Source: Gallalistipes aquisgranensis
GTDB taxonomy: Bacteria > Bacteroidota > Bacteroidia > Bacteroidales > Rikenellaceae
Assembly (NCBI RefSeq): GCF_014982715.1
Contig: NZ_JADCJY010000001.1
Coordinates: 868,001-932,000 of the forward strand
Length of the DNA: 64,000 bases
Direction of reading: 5' to 3'
Below the pieces are notes generated by a model. That model did no database searches. It saw only the letters and a program-made list of their open reading frames with translations, and had not been told where the DNA came from. Shown piece by piece: positions 17,192-26,498 of the stretch; positions within the stretch are counted from its first letter, which is position 1, and every line of letters begins with the position of its first letter. The position numbers were made by a program, and so were the translations under genes.

Positions 17192-19420
17192 TTAATTGTT
17201 TCTAATCCTTTTCACCTTCTCTATTCCTTTGATTTTCCTGACTTTATTCGTGATCATGTTAAGGTCTTCTATGCTTTTTACGTAGAGGCTGATTGTCCCT
17301 TCGAAAATGCCGTCATGACTTTGTATGTGAAGTTCTCTGATATTGATGCTGAGTTCGCCGGTGATCACCTGTACCATTTCCATCAAAATTCCCATACGAT
17401 CTATGCCTCGAACCTCAATTATGGAGAGATATGACATAGCCTTATGGCTTGACCATTTGATAGATGTGATATTTTCTCCGTGTTGTGAGGCCAAGCGTGT
17501 CAGTTCGTCACAGGAAGTTTTATGTACATATATTTTGCCGCTTTCCGGGTCTTTGTATCCCATCACTACATCTCCGGGAATCGGGTTGCAACATTCGGCC
17601 ATGATAAATTGAGGTTCATTTCCTCCTACTTCGGTCGGTTCTTTTACAACATACTGGTCGTTCTTTTTGTCGCCGCCGCCTCCTAAAAATTTGAAAGGAT
17701 TGACGAGTTGAAGCGTCCAAAATTTCAGCATTTTGCTTGCTGCATTCTGTTTCAGTATTTTTTCCAGGTTATCCAGTTTCAGTATTTCAGCTCCCAGTTT
17801 GCTGTAAAATTCATCCTTATTCGTGCATTCGTATGCAGGAAGGACCTTTCTGAACACCCGGGCACTTGGAGTGATGCCGAATTCTTTCAGTTTGCTTTCG
17901 AACAGTTCGATACCCCGTTCTATATTGTTTTGCTTGTCTTTTTTCAGGTAATTTTTGATCGATTGTTTGGCCTTGGCCGTGGTGACATGTTCCAGCCAGT
18001 CTGTTTGGGGGTGTGCTGTGCCCGAGGTCAGAATTTCCACTTGATCTCCGCTTGCAATCGGTGTGAAAATGGATTCGATCTTATGGTTGATTTTGGCTCC
18101 GATCGCCCGGTTGCCGATCTTGGTGTGAATGTCATATGCAAAGTCGAGTGCAGTGGCGCCCTGAGGTAATTTGCGGGATTCACCTTTGGGTGTAAATACC
18201 ACGATTTCTGTGGTATAGAGGGTCATTTTGAAATTGTCCAGAAAATCGACGGCATTCTCCGTCGGACTGTTCAATGCCTCCCGAACTTTTTTAAGCCATT
18301 TATCGAATTCGTCTTCGTCATTGGATATGGTGGCATGTTTGTATTTCCAATGTGCGGCGAATCCTCGTTCGGCGATCTCCTCCATTCGCTGGGAGCGAAT
18401 TTGCACTTCGGCCCATACTCCGTCGGGACCCATTACGGTCGCGTGCAGAGCTTCATAGCCATTGGCTTTGGGAATCGTGACCCAGTCCCGTATCCGGTCG
18501 GGTTTGGGTTTGTATATATCGGTAATCAGTGAGTAAATATGCCAGCATTGCGATTTTTCGGGAATAAGCGGCGACGGCTGGAATACGATGCGGATAGCGA
18601 ACAGGTCGTAGATTTCCTCGAAAGGAATTTGTTTACGCTGCATTTTCGACCAGATCGAATAGATGCTTTTGACCCGTCCGGAAATTTCAAAGTCGATACC
18701 GCTTTCCTTCAGCCGTTCGATGATCGGGGCATTGAATTTTTCGATGAAACGGGCCCGGTCGGCCTCCGTTTCGTTCAGTTTGCGTTCGATTTCGAGATAT
18801 TGTTCCGGGAATCTGTATTTCAGGCTGAGGTCCTCCAGTTCGGTTTTGATCGAATAGAGGCCGAGCCGATATGCCAGCGGCGCGAAAAGATAGATCGTTT
18901 CGCTGGTTATCTTGATCTGTTTGTCGGGAGGCATCGAACCGAGTGTCCGCATGTTGTGCAACCGATCCGCTATTTTGATCAAAATCACACGGACGTCGTC
19001 GGACAGGGTCAGCAATACCTTTCGGAAGTATTCCGCCTGCTGGGAGGTTTCTGTGTTGAAAACTCCGGCCATCTTGGTCAGTCCGTCCACCATGGTGGCG
19101 ATCTTGGGGCCGAACATCAGCCCGATCTCTTCTACGGTGTAGGCCGTGTCCTCCACGACATCGTGAAGCAGTGCTGCAACGACCGATTTTACACCGAGCC
19201 CGATCTCCTCGATCACAATTTTGGCGACGGCGATCGGGTGAATGATATATGGTTCACCCGACTTGCGCCGGACGCCTTTGTGGGCCTCTTTGGCCAGAAA
19301 GAAGGCTTTTTTGATGATGTTCCAGTCCTTTTCGCTTTTGCATATTTTTTCGCAGCTATGCAAAAGGTCGTTGAATTTGTCTTCGATCAGAATTTCATCT
19401 TCAGCCGAATATTCCGCCAT
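17192..19420 (-). CDS. rel: Bifunctional (p)ppGpp synthetase/hydrolase (RelA/SpoT family)
   Basis: A 742-residue Rel protein that makes and breaks (p)ppGpp in the stringent response. Domain order: HD hydrolase (about 45-200; LLHDVVEDTAY), synthetase (about 240-350; EIYDLFAIRIVF and NGYEALHATVMGP), TGS (about 395-455; VVFTPKGESRKLPQGATALDFAY), helical region, and a C-terminal ACT domain (SIIEVRGIDRMGIL). The HD motif is intact, so hydrolase activity is expected. The ATG at 19420 is preferred to a GTG two codons upstream. The neighbours are recA upstream and the small membrane protein downstream. Confidence 0.95.
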   Translation of the reverse strand: MAEYSAEDEILIEDKFNDLLHSCEKICKSEKDWNIIKKAFFLAKEAHKGVRRKSGEPYIIHPIAVAKIVIEEIGLGVKSVVAALLHDVVEDTAYTVEEIGLMFGPKIATMVDGLTKMAGVFNTETSQQAEYFRKVLLTLSDDVRVILIKIADRLHNMRTLGSMPPDKQIKITSETIYLFAPLAYRLGLYSIKTELEDLSLKYRFPEQYLEIERKLNETEADRARFIEKFNAPIIERLKESGIDFEISGRVKSIYSIWSKMQRKQIPFEEIYDLFAIRIVFQPSPLIPEKSQCWHIYSLITDIYKPKPDRIRDWVTIPKANGYEALHATVMGPDGVWAEVQIRSQRMEEIAERGFAAHWKYKHATISNDEDEFDKWLKKVREALNSPTENAVDFLDNFKMTLYTTEIVVFTPKGESRKLPQGATALDFAYDIHTKIGNRAIGAKINHKIESIFTPIASGDQVEILTSGTAHPQTDWLEHVTTAKAKQSIKNYLKKDKQNNIERGIELFESKLKEFGITPSARVFRKVLPAYECTNKDEFYSKLGAEILKLDNLEKILKQNAASKMLKFWTLQLVNPFKFLGGGGDKKNDQYVVKEPTEVGGNEPQFIMAECCNPIPGDVVMGYKDPESGKIYVHKTSCDELTRLASQHGENITSIKWSSHKAMSYLSIIEVRGIDRMGILMEMVQVITGELSINIRELHIQSHDGIFEGTISLYVKSIEDLNMITNKVRKIKGIEKVKRIRNN

Positions 19421-19453
19421 GACCACCTCAATGAAAACGTTAGTACTGCCGCT

Positions 19454-20461
19454 CTATTTGGCTGCCATTGCCTCTCTTACCTTAGCTTCGATTTCGGATG
19501 CCAGGGTCTCGTTGTTTTTCAACAATTCTTTGACGGCATCGCGGCCCTGTCCCAGTTTTTGGTCGTTGTAAGAGAACCAGGAGCCGCTCTTTTTGATAAT
19601 GCCGAAATCGACGCCGAGGTCTATGATCTCCCCGATCTTCGAAATACCTTCGCCGTACATGATATCGAACTCTGCCCGACGGAATGGCGGAGCCACTTTG
19701 TTCTTGACGACCTTCACCTTGGCCCGGGCTCCGAGTTGCTCCTCGCCGTCCTTGATGCTGGAGGATTTTCGGATGTCGATCCGGACACTGGCATAGAATT
19801 TCAGGGCGTTACCTCCTGTGGTAGTCTCCGGATTGCCGTATGCGATACCTATTTTGTCCCGCAACTGGTTGATGAAGATGCAGACGGTTTTGGTTTTGCT
19901 GATTGTGGCTGTCAGTTTGCGGAGTGCCTGCGACATCAGGCGGGCCTGCAAACCCATTTTGGACTCCCCCATCTCCCCTTCGATTTCGGCTTTCGGGGTC
20001 AGGGCTGCTACCGAGTCGATAACGACGATATCCACAGCACTCGAGCGAATCAAATGGTCGGCGATTTCCAGCGCCTGCTCCCCGTTGTCGGGCTGGGAAA
20101 TTAGCAGGTTGTCCACGTCAACGCCCAGTTTTTGCGCATAGAAACTGTCGAATGCATGTTCTGCGTCGATGAATGCGGCGATGCCTCCGGCTTTTTGGGC
20201 TTCGGCGATGGCGTGGATTGCCAGGGTGGTTTTGCCCGAAGATTCTGGACCGTAGATTTCTATGACACGCCCTTTGGGGTATCCGCCCACACCTAATGCT
20301 ATGTCGAGGGTGATGGAGCCGGTCGGGATGACGGCGACCTCCTCTATCTTGTCGCTGTTCATGCGCATGATGGCTCCTTTTCCGAAATCCTTTTCGATTT
20401 TGTCCATCACGGCATTGAGAACCTTGAGCTTGTCCGGGTTGATTTGTGCTTTTTCTGCCAT
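19454..20461 (-). CDS. recA: DNA recombination protein RecA
   Basis: A 335-residue recombinase. Walker A is GPESSGKTT, Walker [10 protein letters not shown], and the L1/L2 loop region [23 protein letters not shown]-type sequence is intact; the C-terminus is short and charged, as usual in this phylum. RecA drives strand exchange and SOS induction. The ATG at 20461 gives the standard N-terminus [12 protein letters not shown]; an upstream in-frame start would overlap the bcp gene. It lies 31 bases after bcp. Confidence 0.98.
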   Translation of the reverse strand: MAEKAQINPDKLKVLNAVMDKIEKDFGKGAIMRMNSDKIEEVAVIPTGSITLDIALGVGGYPKGRVIEIYGPESSGKTTLAIHAIAEAQKAGGIAAFIDAEHAFDSFYAQKLGVDVDNLLISQPDNGEQALEIADHLIRSSAVDIVVIDSVAALTPKAEIEGEMGESKMGLQARLMSQALRKLTATISKTKTVCIFINQLRDKIGIAYGNPETTTGGNALKFYASVRIDIRKSSSIKDGEEQLGARAKVKVVKNKVAPPFRRAEFDIMYGEGISKIGEIIDLGVDFGIIKKSGSWFSYNDQKLGQGRDAVKELLKNNETLASEIEAKVREAMAAK

Positions 20462-20492
20462 ATTCGTTTTTTGTCTGAGTTGCGTATCGTTA

Positions 20493-20954
20493 TTATTTGT
20501 AAGCGTCGGAAATCTGTTCAAAGTGATTTTTCGTGTTGACTTTATCGAAAATCTTTTCGATTTTACCATCCGGGTCAATTACAAACGTAGTACGGAGAAT
20601 ACCCATATGGGTTTTGCCCATGAATTTCTTTTCGCCCCATACCCCGAATGCCTTGGCGACGGTTTTGTCTGGATCGGACAGCAAGGTGAAGTTCAGCGAG
20701 TGTTTAGCAACAAAACCTTGATGCGATTTTTCAGAATCGGGGCTGACACCGATAATGGAGAATCCCATTCGTTCCAGCTCCCTTTTGCCATCCCGCAAAC
20801 TGCAAGCCTCTGCCGTACATCCGGGAGTGTTGTCTTTGGGGTAGAAATATAAAATGACCCGTTTGCCTTTCAGTGATTCGAGAGTAACGGTATTCCCGTT
20901 CTGATCCTTGGCGCTGAATTGCGGGGCGTTGTCACCTGCTTTTAATTTTTCCAT
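20493..20954 (-). CDS. bcp: Thioredoxin-dependent thiol peroxidase (peroxiredoxin Q/Bcp)
   Basis: A 153-residue peroxiredoxin. The peroxidatic Cys is in [13 protein letters not shown], with a second Cys five residues on, the arrangement of atypical 2-Cys Bcp enzymes. KNHFEQI at the C-terminus and the [14 protein letters not shown] strand match the family. It reduces hydrogen and organic peroxides with thioredoxin. It probably heads the bcp-recA-rel unit. Confidence 0.95.
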   Translation of the reverse strand: MEKLKAGDNAPQFSAKDQNGNTVTLESLKGKRVILYFYPKDNTPGCTAEACSLRDGKRELERMGFSIIGVSPDSEKSHQGFVAKHSLNFTLLSDPDKTVAKAFGVWGEKKFMGKTHMGILRTTFVIDPDGKIEKIFDKVNTKNHFEQISDAYK

Positions 20955-21003
20955 AGCGATCGGTTAAACTTTCTGGTAAAGATACATTAATTTGGCTAAA
21001 TCG

Positions 21004-21042
21004 AAAAGCCTTCCAGCACAAATATCGCACCGGAAGGCTTTT
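21004..21042 (-). terminator. Intrinsic terminator of dnaA
   Basis: An 11-bp stem (21004-21014 with 21032-21042) around a 17-base loop; on the minus strand the hairpin ends in TTTT. It separates dnaA from bcp. Confidence 0.8.
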
Positions 21043-21073
21043 TATTGCTCGTTTCAGGGGATGGGAAATTCTC

Positions 21074-22486
21074 TTATCTTGCCATGACCCGTTTTTCGAT
21101 CTCTTCAATTTGGGCCCGGAAAGCCTTGTCTGTCTCGAGCAGATTGGAGATCGCCTTGCAGGCGTGCAGGACCGTTGCGTGGTTTTTGCCTCCGATGGCG
21201 GCCCCGATGGCGGTAAGCGGAGCCTTCGTGTGTTGCTTGCTCAGATACATGGCGATTTGGCGTGCCTGGGCGATTTCCCGTGTCCGTTTCGGGGAGCGGA
21301 ATTTCTCTTCGTCCAGATTCAGGTATTCGCACACCACTCTTCGGATGTGGTCTATTGTAATCTCTTTCTGGTTGAATTGCACGTAAACCTTAAGTATTTC
21401 TTTAGCTAAGGATACGGTGATTTTTTTATTCAGGAAAGAGGCGTTGGCCACCAAGGAAGAAAGAGCACCTTCTATTTCCCGTACGTTGGCATTGATATTG
21501 TTGGCTAAAAAGTCGATTACCTCATCCGAAACTTCGGTGCCTAAGCGGGCCACTTTGTTGCGGATGATTTTGAGTTTGGTTTCTTGGTCCGGTTGCTGAA
21601 GTTGGGCTGAAAGGCCCCACTTGAATCGGGTGAGCAGGCGTTGTTCGATATCCTTCAGTTCCACGGGAGGTTTGTCTGAAGTGAGAACGAGTTGTTTGCC
21701 GGATAGTTGAAGGTGGTTGAAGATGTTGAAAAACGCGTTTTGGGTCTTCTCTTTTCCTGCCAGCTCCTGAATGTCGTCGATAATCAGAACGTCGATCATC
21801 TGGTAGAAGTGAATGAAGTCGTTCAACTCCCCTTTGATCGCCGCGTTCTGGAACTGGGATTGGAATTTGTTCATTGACACGTAGAGCACCTGCAATTCCG
21901 GATGGCGTTGCCGGACCTCCATGCCGACGGCCTGTACGATATGGGTTTTACCCAGTCCTGAATCCCCGTATATATATAAGGGGTTGAACGGGGTTTTTCC
22001 CGGATTGACGGCTACGGCCAGACCCGCCGACCGGGCGAGGCGGTTGCACTCTCCTTCGATGAAGTTGTCAAAGGTGTAGTTCGGGTTGAGTTGGGGGTCG
22101 ATTACGATCTTTTTGATACCGGGAATGATAAACGGATTTTTTATATTAGCGGTATCCGTTTGGGTGATGAATTTGTTGATCGCACTATTGTCGCCCTCCT
22201 GGGTTATGGTCATGGTTTTCGGTTCGGATTTAGGTACGGCGTAACGCAGCCGTGTCTTGAGGCCGAATAACTGATGGATAATGGGTTTCAGGAAAGGAAT
22301 GTAGTTCTTTTCAATGTGATATACATAACTTTCGTTGGGAACCCGCAGGCGCAGAGTAGTTCCGTCAAAGTCCAGAGGTACAATGGGTTTGAACCATTTC
22401 ACAAACTCCTCTTCGGATGTCTGTTCTTTGATACGGGACAAGCAGTTTTGCCATATATCGCTATATGTCTGTGTGTTAATGACCAT
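21074..22486 (-). CDS. dnaA: Chromosomal replication initiator protein DnaA
   Basis: A 470-residue initiator. Domain I is at the N-terminus (IWQNCLSRIKEQTSEEEFVKWF), the AAA+ domain has Walker A GDSGLGKTH and Walker B VLIIDDIQEL, and domain IV has the DNA-binding signature KNHATVLHACKAI. The ATG at 22486 gives the usual MVINTQTY start. It is monocistronic, with terminator downstream and a 220-base AT-rich divergent region upstream that contains a near-consensus DnaA box. Confidence 0.97.
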   Translation of the reverse strand: MVINTQTYSDIWQNCLSRIKEQTSEEEFVKWFKPIVPLDFDGTTLRLRVPNESYVYHIEKNYIPFLKPIIHQLFGLKTRLRYAVPKSEPKTMTITQEGDNSAINKFITQTDTANIKNPFIIPGIKKIVIDPQLNPNYTFDNFIEGECNRLARSAGLAVAVNPGKTPFNPLYIYGDSGLGKTHIVQAVGMEVRQRHPELQVLYVSMNKFQSQFQNAAIKGELNDFIHFYQMIDVLIIDDIQELAGKEKTQNAFFNIFNHLQLSGKQLVLTSDKPPVELKDIEQRLLTRFKWGLSAQLQQPDQETKLKIIRNKVARLGTEVSDEVIDFLANNINANVREIEGALSSLVANASFLNKKITVSLAKEILKVYVQFNQKEITIDHIRRVVCEYLNLDEEKFRSPKRTREIAQARQIAMYLSKQHTKAPLTAIGAAIGGKNHATVLHACKAISNLLETDKAFRAQIEEIEKRVMAR

Positions 22487-22518
22487 TGTAGGGGTTGGGT
22501 ATTTTTGCACTACAAAAG

Positions 22519-22527
22519 TGTAGATAA
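22519..22527 (-). promoter_or_regulatory. Possible DnaA box upstream of dnaA
   Basis: On the minus strand TTATCTACA differs from TTATCCACA at one position. It lies 33 bases before the dnaA start. A single site is more in keeping with autoregulation than with an origin. Confidence 0.35.
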
Positions 22528-22647
22528 AATTGTTAAAAAAATAGTGGGGCCACCTTGTTTATTCAATATTAATTTATATAGAAAAATAAGGGCTTGAACG
22601 GGGTCGAGATTTAATCTGCTGATTGTGAGAAATCATATTTTTTTCCA

Positions 22648-22655
22648 TATATTTG
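22648..22655 (+). promoter_or_regulatory. Probable -7 element of the phosphoglucomutase promoter
   Basis: TATATTTG matches the consensus exactly. ATTG at 22622-22625 is 22 bases upstream, slightly outside the usual 19-21 spacing. The gene starts 55 bases downstream. Confidence 0.5.
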
Positions 22656-22710
22656 TATATAGATTTTTTTAGTTCCGGTTAAATTTGTTATAAGTAAAAT
22701 TGATACGATT

Positions 22711-24453
22711 ATGAGTGCAGAATTGGATGTATTGGTTATGGAGAAAGCTCGCAAGTGGCTGGACGGGAATTATGACAAGGCTACTAAGGAGCGGGTCAAG
22801 TATTTGATAGACAATGATAAAAAGGAGTTGACGGAAAGCTTCTATAAAGATCTGGAGTTTGGTACGGGAGGGCTCCGGGGTATTATGGGGGTCGGTACCA
22901 ACCGGATGAATGTCTACACGGTAGGGATGGCGACGCAAGGGTTGGCCAACTACCTGAAAAAGGTTTTCAAGGGAGAGGAAATCCGCGTGGCGATCAGTCA
23001 CGATAGCCGTAACAACAGCCGCCAGTTTGCCGAGCACGTGGCGGATATTTTCGCCTCGAACGGTTTTACCGTTTTTCTGTTCGATTCGCTGCGGCCTACT
23101 CCGGAGTTGAGTTTCGCGATCCGGGAGTTGAATTGCCAAAGCGGTGTGATGGTGACCGCTTCCCACAATCCCAAGGAGTATAATGGATACAAAGCTTATT
23201 GGTCCGACGGTTCGCAGGTGACGCCCCCCCACGATAAGAACATTATCGAAGAAGTTGGCAAAATTACGTCGATCGACCAGATTCTGACGGGAAAGAACAA
23301 GGAGAACATCAACGTGCTCGATGAACAGTTTGACCGGATTTATCTGGACAAGATACACTCCCTGTCGCTTTCCCCGGATGCCGTGAATAAGTTCCATGAC
23401 ATGAAGATCGTCTATACTCCTCTTCACGGTGCAGGGGTGATTCTGGTGCCCGCTTCGCTCAAACGATTCGGTTTCACCAATGTAAAAACCGTGAAGGAGC
23501 AGAATATCCTCGACGGTAATTTCCCGACGGTGGCTTCACCCAATCCCGAGGAGCGGACGACCATGAAAATGGCAATTGAACTGGGAGAGAAGGAGAAGGC
23601 CGATATCGTGCTGGCTACTGATCCCGATTCCGACCGGATCGGGATCGCCCTGCCGGATGAAAACGGGAAATATGTACTGCTCAACGGAAATCAGACCTGT
23701 GTCCTGCTTACTTATTACCTGTTGCGTCGGTGGAGCGAATTGGGCCGTCTGAACGGTCACCAATATATCATCAAGACGATTGTGACTTCGGAAATGATGG
23801 CGAAACTGGCTGAATCATTCGGCGTGAAATGCTACGATTGTCTGACCGGGTTCAAGTATATCGCCAAGATCATCCGGGCGAACGAGGGAACGGGCGAACA
23901 GTATATCGGTGGCGGTGAAGAGAGCTTCGGTTATCTGGCCGGCGATTTCGTGCGCGATAAGGACGGAGTGAGTGCCTGCTCGCTGGCGGCTGAAGCGGCT
24001 GCGTGGGCCAAGAGTCTCGGAACGACGCTGTATTCCCTGCTGAAAGAGCTGTATGTGAAGTACGGTTTCTATAAGGAGGGGCTCGTTTCCGTTGTTCGCA
24101 AAGGCAAGGAGGGGCAGGAGGAGATTCGTAAGATGATGGAAGAATACCGGAATAATCCGCCCGCTACGATTTGCGGTTCGGCCGTGGTGACGGTAAAGGA
24201 TTATTCTGTGCCCGACAGTCTCGATGTGGCCACAGGGAAAAAGAGTCCGATCGAAATCGACAAATCGAATGTTCTTCAATTCCTGACAGCCGACAATACG
24301 ATCATTTCCGTCCGTCCGTCCGGTACGGAACCCAAAATAAAATACTATTTCGGGGTGTGCGAACCTTTGTGCTGTATTTCGAAGTTCGACGAGGTCAATG
24401 CCCAGCTCGATGCGAAGATCGAACGGATGAAAAAGGAACTGAAACTGGAGTAG
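22711..24453 (+). CDS. Phospho-sugar mutase (alpha-phosphoglucomutase type)
   Basis: A 580-residue alpha-D-phosphohexomutase. The phosphoserine loop is TASHNPKEYNGYK, the magnesium loop DPDSDRIG, the sugar-binding loop GGGEESFGYL, and the phosphate-binding loop RPSGTEPKIKYY. Length and N-terminal extension match the PgcA-like phosphoglucomutases, which link glucose-6-phosphate with glucose-1-phosphate, rather than the shorter GlmM. Phosphomannomutase activity is possible. It is a single-gene unit closed by the hairpin at 24468-24511. Confidence 0.93.
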   Translation: MSAELDVLVMEKARKWLDGNYDKATKERVKYLIDNDKKELTESFYKDLEFGTGGLRGIMGVGTNRMNVYTVGMATQGLANYLKKVFKGEEIRVAISHDSRNNSRQFAEHVADIFASNGFTVFLFDSLRPTPELSFAIRELNCQSGVMVTASHNPKEYNGYKAYWSDGSQVTPPHDKNIIEEVGKITSIDQILTGKNKENINVLDEQFDRIYLDKIHSLSLSPDAVNKFHDMKIVYTPLHGAGVILVPASLKRFGFTNVKTVKEQNILDGNFPTVASPNPEERTTMKMAIELGEKEKADIVLATDPDSDRIGIALPDENGKYVLLNGNQTCVLLTYYLLRRWSELGRLNGHQYIIKTIVTSEMMAKLAESFGVKCYDCLTGFKYIAKIIRANEGTGEQYIGGGEESFGYLAGDFVRDKDGVSACSLAAEAAAWAKSLGTTLYSLLKELYVKYGFYKEGLVSVVRKGKEGQEEIRKMMEEYRNNPPATICGSAVVTVKDYSVPDSLDVATGKKSPIEIDKSNVLQFLTADNTIISVRPSGTEPKIKYYFGVCEPLCCISKFDEVNAQLDAKIERMKKELKLE

Positions 24454-24467
24454 CTGCGAGTTGGTCA

Positions 24468-24511
24468 AAAACAATAAAGCCATACTTGTAAAAGTATGGC
24501 TTTATTGTTTT
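24468..24511. terminator. Bidirectional terminator after phosphoglucomutase
   Basis: A perfect 19-bp stem with the loop TGTAAA, then T-rich on both sides. It serves the mutase on the plus strand and probably the uvrA-M16-methyltransferase unit on the minus strand. Confidence 0.85.
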
Positions 24512-24609
24512 GGGGGGGCGTCCTTTATTCCGGGAAAAACCGGAAAAGAGGGCGGGGTTTGAGGCTTGCTCCGCAATGGTAGGATGCGATTGATGGTGGA
24601 AGGGAAATA

Positions 24610-25245
24610 TTATTTTACCCGGATCAGATTTAGTCCGTCACGAATCGGCAGGATGACGTTTTCCACCCTTTCATCATCGCGTACCATACGGTTGAAGTCC
24701 GCGATGGCCTGGGTGTGCCGGTCGTTGTGCTGGATCGGCTCCGTGATTTTTCCGTACCAGAGGATGTTGTCGGCCAGAATGATGCTGCCGCTGTGTATCA
24801 GCGGCGTGTCTAACAACATGTCGTAATAGGCCGGGTATTCGCGTTTGTCGCCGTCGATGAATACGAGGTCGTATTGTATGCCGCGTTTCGGGGCTATTTC
24901 CAGAGCCGATCCGATATGCATGCGGATTTTGTGGCCGTGTTTGCTTCGGTCGAAAAACGATTGGGCCAACTCCTGGAGTTCGTCATCCGTTTCGAATGTG
25001 TCGATATAGCCCGGTTCATCCAATCCTGTGGCCATACATAGGGCCGAATATCCCGTGAATGTGCCGATTTCCAGAATGTTCTGCGGACGGAACATTCTGA
25101 CGATCATTTCCAGCAGCCGGCCCTGAATGTGTCCCGAGATCATTCGGGGTTGGATCATGCGCAGGTGGGTCTGCCTGTCGAGCTCTCGCAGCAATTCGTC
25201 TTCCGGGGACGAAAAGGTTTCGATATATCGTTCCAGAGCATCCAT
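24610..25245 (-). CDS. Class I SAM-dependent O-methyltransferase
   Basis: A 211-residue protein of the catechol/caffeoyl-CoA O-methyltransferase (methyltransf_3) family. The SAM-binding motif ILEIGTFTGYSALCMA, the acidic VFIDGDKREYPAYYD and the ILADNILWYGKI motif, with metal ligands, are all present. Substrate is unknown. It follows the M16 peptidase gene by five bases and is the last gene of the uvrA unit. Confidence 0.88.
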   Translation of the reverse strand: MDALERYIETFSSPEDELLRELDRQTHLRMIQPRMISGHIQGRLLEMIVRMFRPQNILEIGTFTGYSALCMATGLDEPGYIDTFETDDELQELAQSFFDRSKHGHKIRMHIGSALEIAPKRGIQYDLVFIDGDKREYPAYYDMLLDTPLIHSGSIILADNILWYGKITEPIQHNDRHTQAIADFNRMVRDDERVENVILPIRDGLNLIRVK

Positions 25246-25250
25246 ACATA

Positions 25251-26465
25251 CTATTTATATAGGAGTACCGACGTGTCGGTGAAAAGGTCGTTGGCCACCT
25301 CCTGGATCTGCTCCCGAGTGATGGCTGCTATTTTTCGGCATACGGTACCGATTTCATCGACGTGCCCGTACACCAGATAACTCTTGGCTGCTCCGAGCAT
25401 GTACCCTTCGTTGCTTTCCATGGCGATGGCCAACTGTCCGAGGTATTGTTTTTTCGCCATCGAAAGGCGTCGGGCCGAAAGCGGTGTCGATTTCAGTTGG
25501 GATAATTGCCGGTCCACGATTTCCATGCAGCGGTCGGTCTTGTCCCTGTCCGTGCCGAAATATATGGTGAAGATACCCGAGTCGTTCAATGGAGAGTAAC
25601 CCGCTTCCACACTGTACGACAATCCGTTTTTCTCCCGAAGGGCTACGTTGAGAAGGGAGTTGGCCGACGGTCCTCCCAGCAGATTGGTAAGCAACGAAAG
25701 AGTGATTCTGCGCGGGTCGTTGATGCTGTATGCACGACCCCCTACGATGCAGTGGGCCTGATGCGTGTTGCGGTTGACCGTTTTATGGAACGGCACATAG
25801 GCTCCCGGTGCTTCTCGGGTGAATGTGCGAGGGCGGTTCCCTACCCCTCCCAGATATTTTTCCACCGTACGGACGAAATTTTTCTCGGAGACATTGCCGA
25901 TCGAAGAGAAGATCATCTGGTCCGTGTTGTAGGTTCGGCCCGCGAAGCGGAGTATGTCTTCTCGGCCGTAACGGAGAATGGCCGATTTCGTACCGAGAAT
26001 ATTGTGTCCCAACGGAGAGCCGGAGAAAAGAAGTTCTTCGAAATCGTCGAAAATCCGCTCCGACGGAGAGTCTTTATACGAGTTGATTTCATCTACGATC
26101 ACTTCTTTCTCTTTTTCCAGTTCCCGCGTGGGAAAAACGGAGTGGAATACGAGGTCGGCGATCAATTCGGCCGCTTTGGGGAAATCCCCGCGAAGTGTCG
26201 TCGCATGTACGACGGTCTCCTCTTTAGTCGTGAAGGCGTTGAGTTCGCCGCCCAGGTTCTCCAGCCGGCAGTTGATATGGTAGGCTTTCCTGTGTTCGGT
26301 TCCTTTGAACAGGGTATGTTCCGTGAGGTGGGCGATTCCCTGTTCTCCCGGAAGTTCGTCCCGGCTGCCTGCCCCCACGGTCAGTGCACAATAGGATACG
26401 GCCGACTTGACGCGCTTGTGGATGCAGCGGATTCCGTTAGGGAGCGTATGTGTATAGAATTCCAT
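25251..26465 (-). CDS. M16-family zinc metallopeptidase
   Basis: A 404-residue peptidase with the inverted zinc motif HLTEH in GIAHLTEHTLFKGT and the distal Glu ligand in EKEVIVDEINSYKDSP. The length corresponds to a single unit of two M16 domains, the processing-peptidase-like (PqqL/YmxG) subclass, which usually works as a dimer. There is no signal peptide, so it is cytoplasmic. It lies 33 bases after uvrA. Confidence 0.9.
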   Translation of the reverse strand: MEFYTHTLPNGIRCIHKRVKSAVSYCALTVGAGSRDELPGEQGIAHLTEHTLFKGTEHRKAYHINCRLENLGGELNAFTTKEETVVHATTLRGDFPKAAELIADLVFHSVFPTRELEKEKEVIVDEINSYKDSPSERIFDDFEELLFSGSPLGHNILGTKSAILRYGREDILRFAGRTYNTDQMIFSSIGNVSEKNFVRTVEKYLGGVGNRPRTFTREAPGAYVPFHKTVNRNTHQAHCIVGGRAYSINDPRRITLSLLTNLLGGPSANSLLNVALREKNGLSYSVEAGYSPLNDSGIFTIYFGTDRDKTDRCMEIVDRQLSQLKSTPLSARRLSMAKKQYLGQLAIAMESNEGYMLGAAKSYLVYGHVDEIGTVCRKIAAITREQIQEVANDLFTDTSVLLYK

Positions 26466-26498
26466 GAGTTCGGGTGTTTTGTTTCGATTGGCGGCGGA

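Noticed and set aside
18539-20104. Plus-strand open frame of about 521 codons
   Set aside because: It is antisense to rel and recA. The product has no recognisable motif and spans two unrelated genes.
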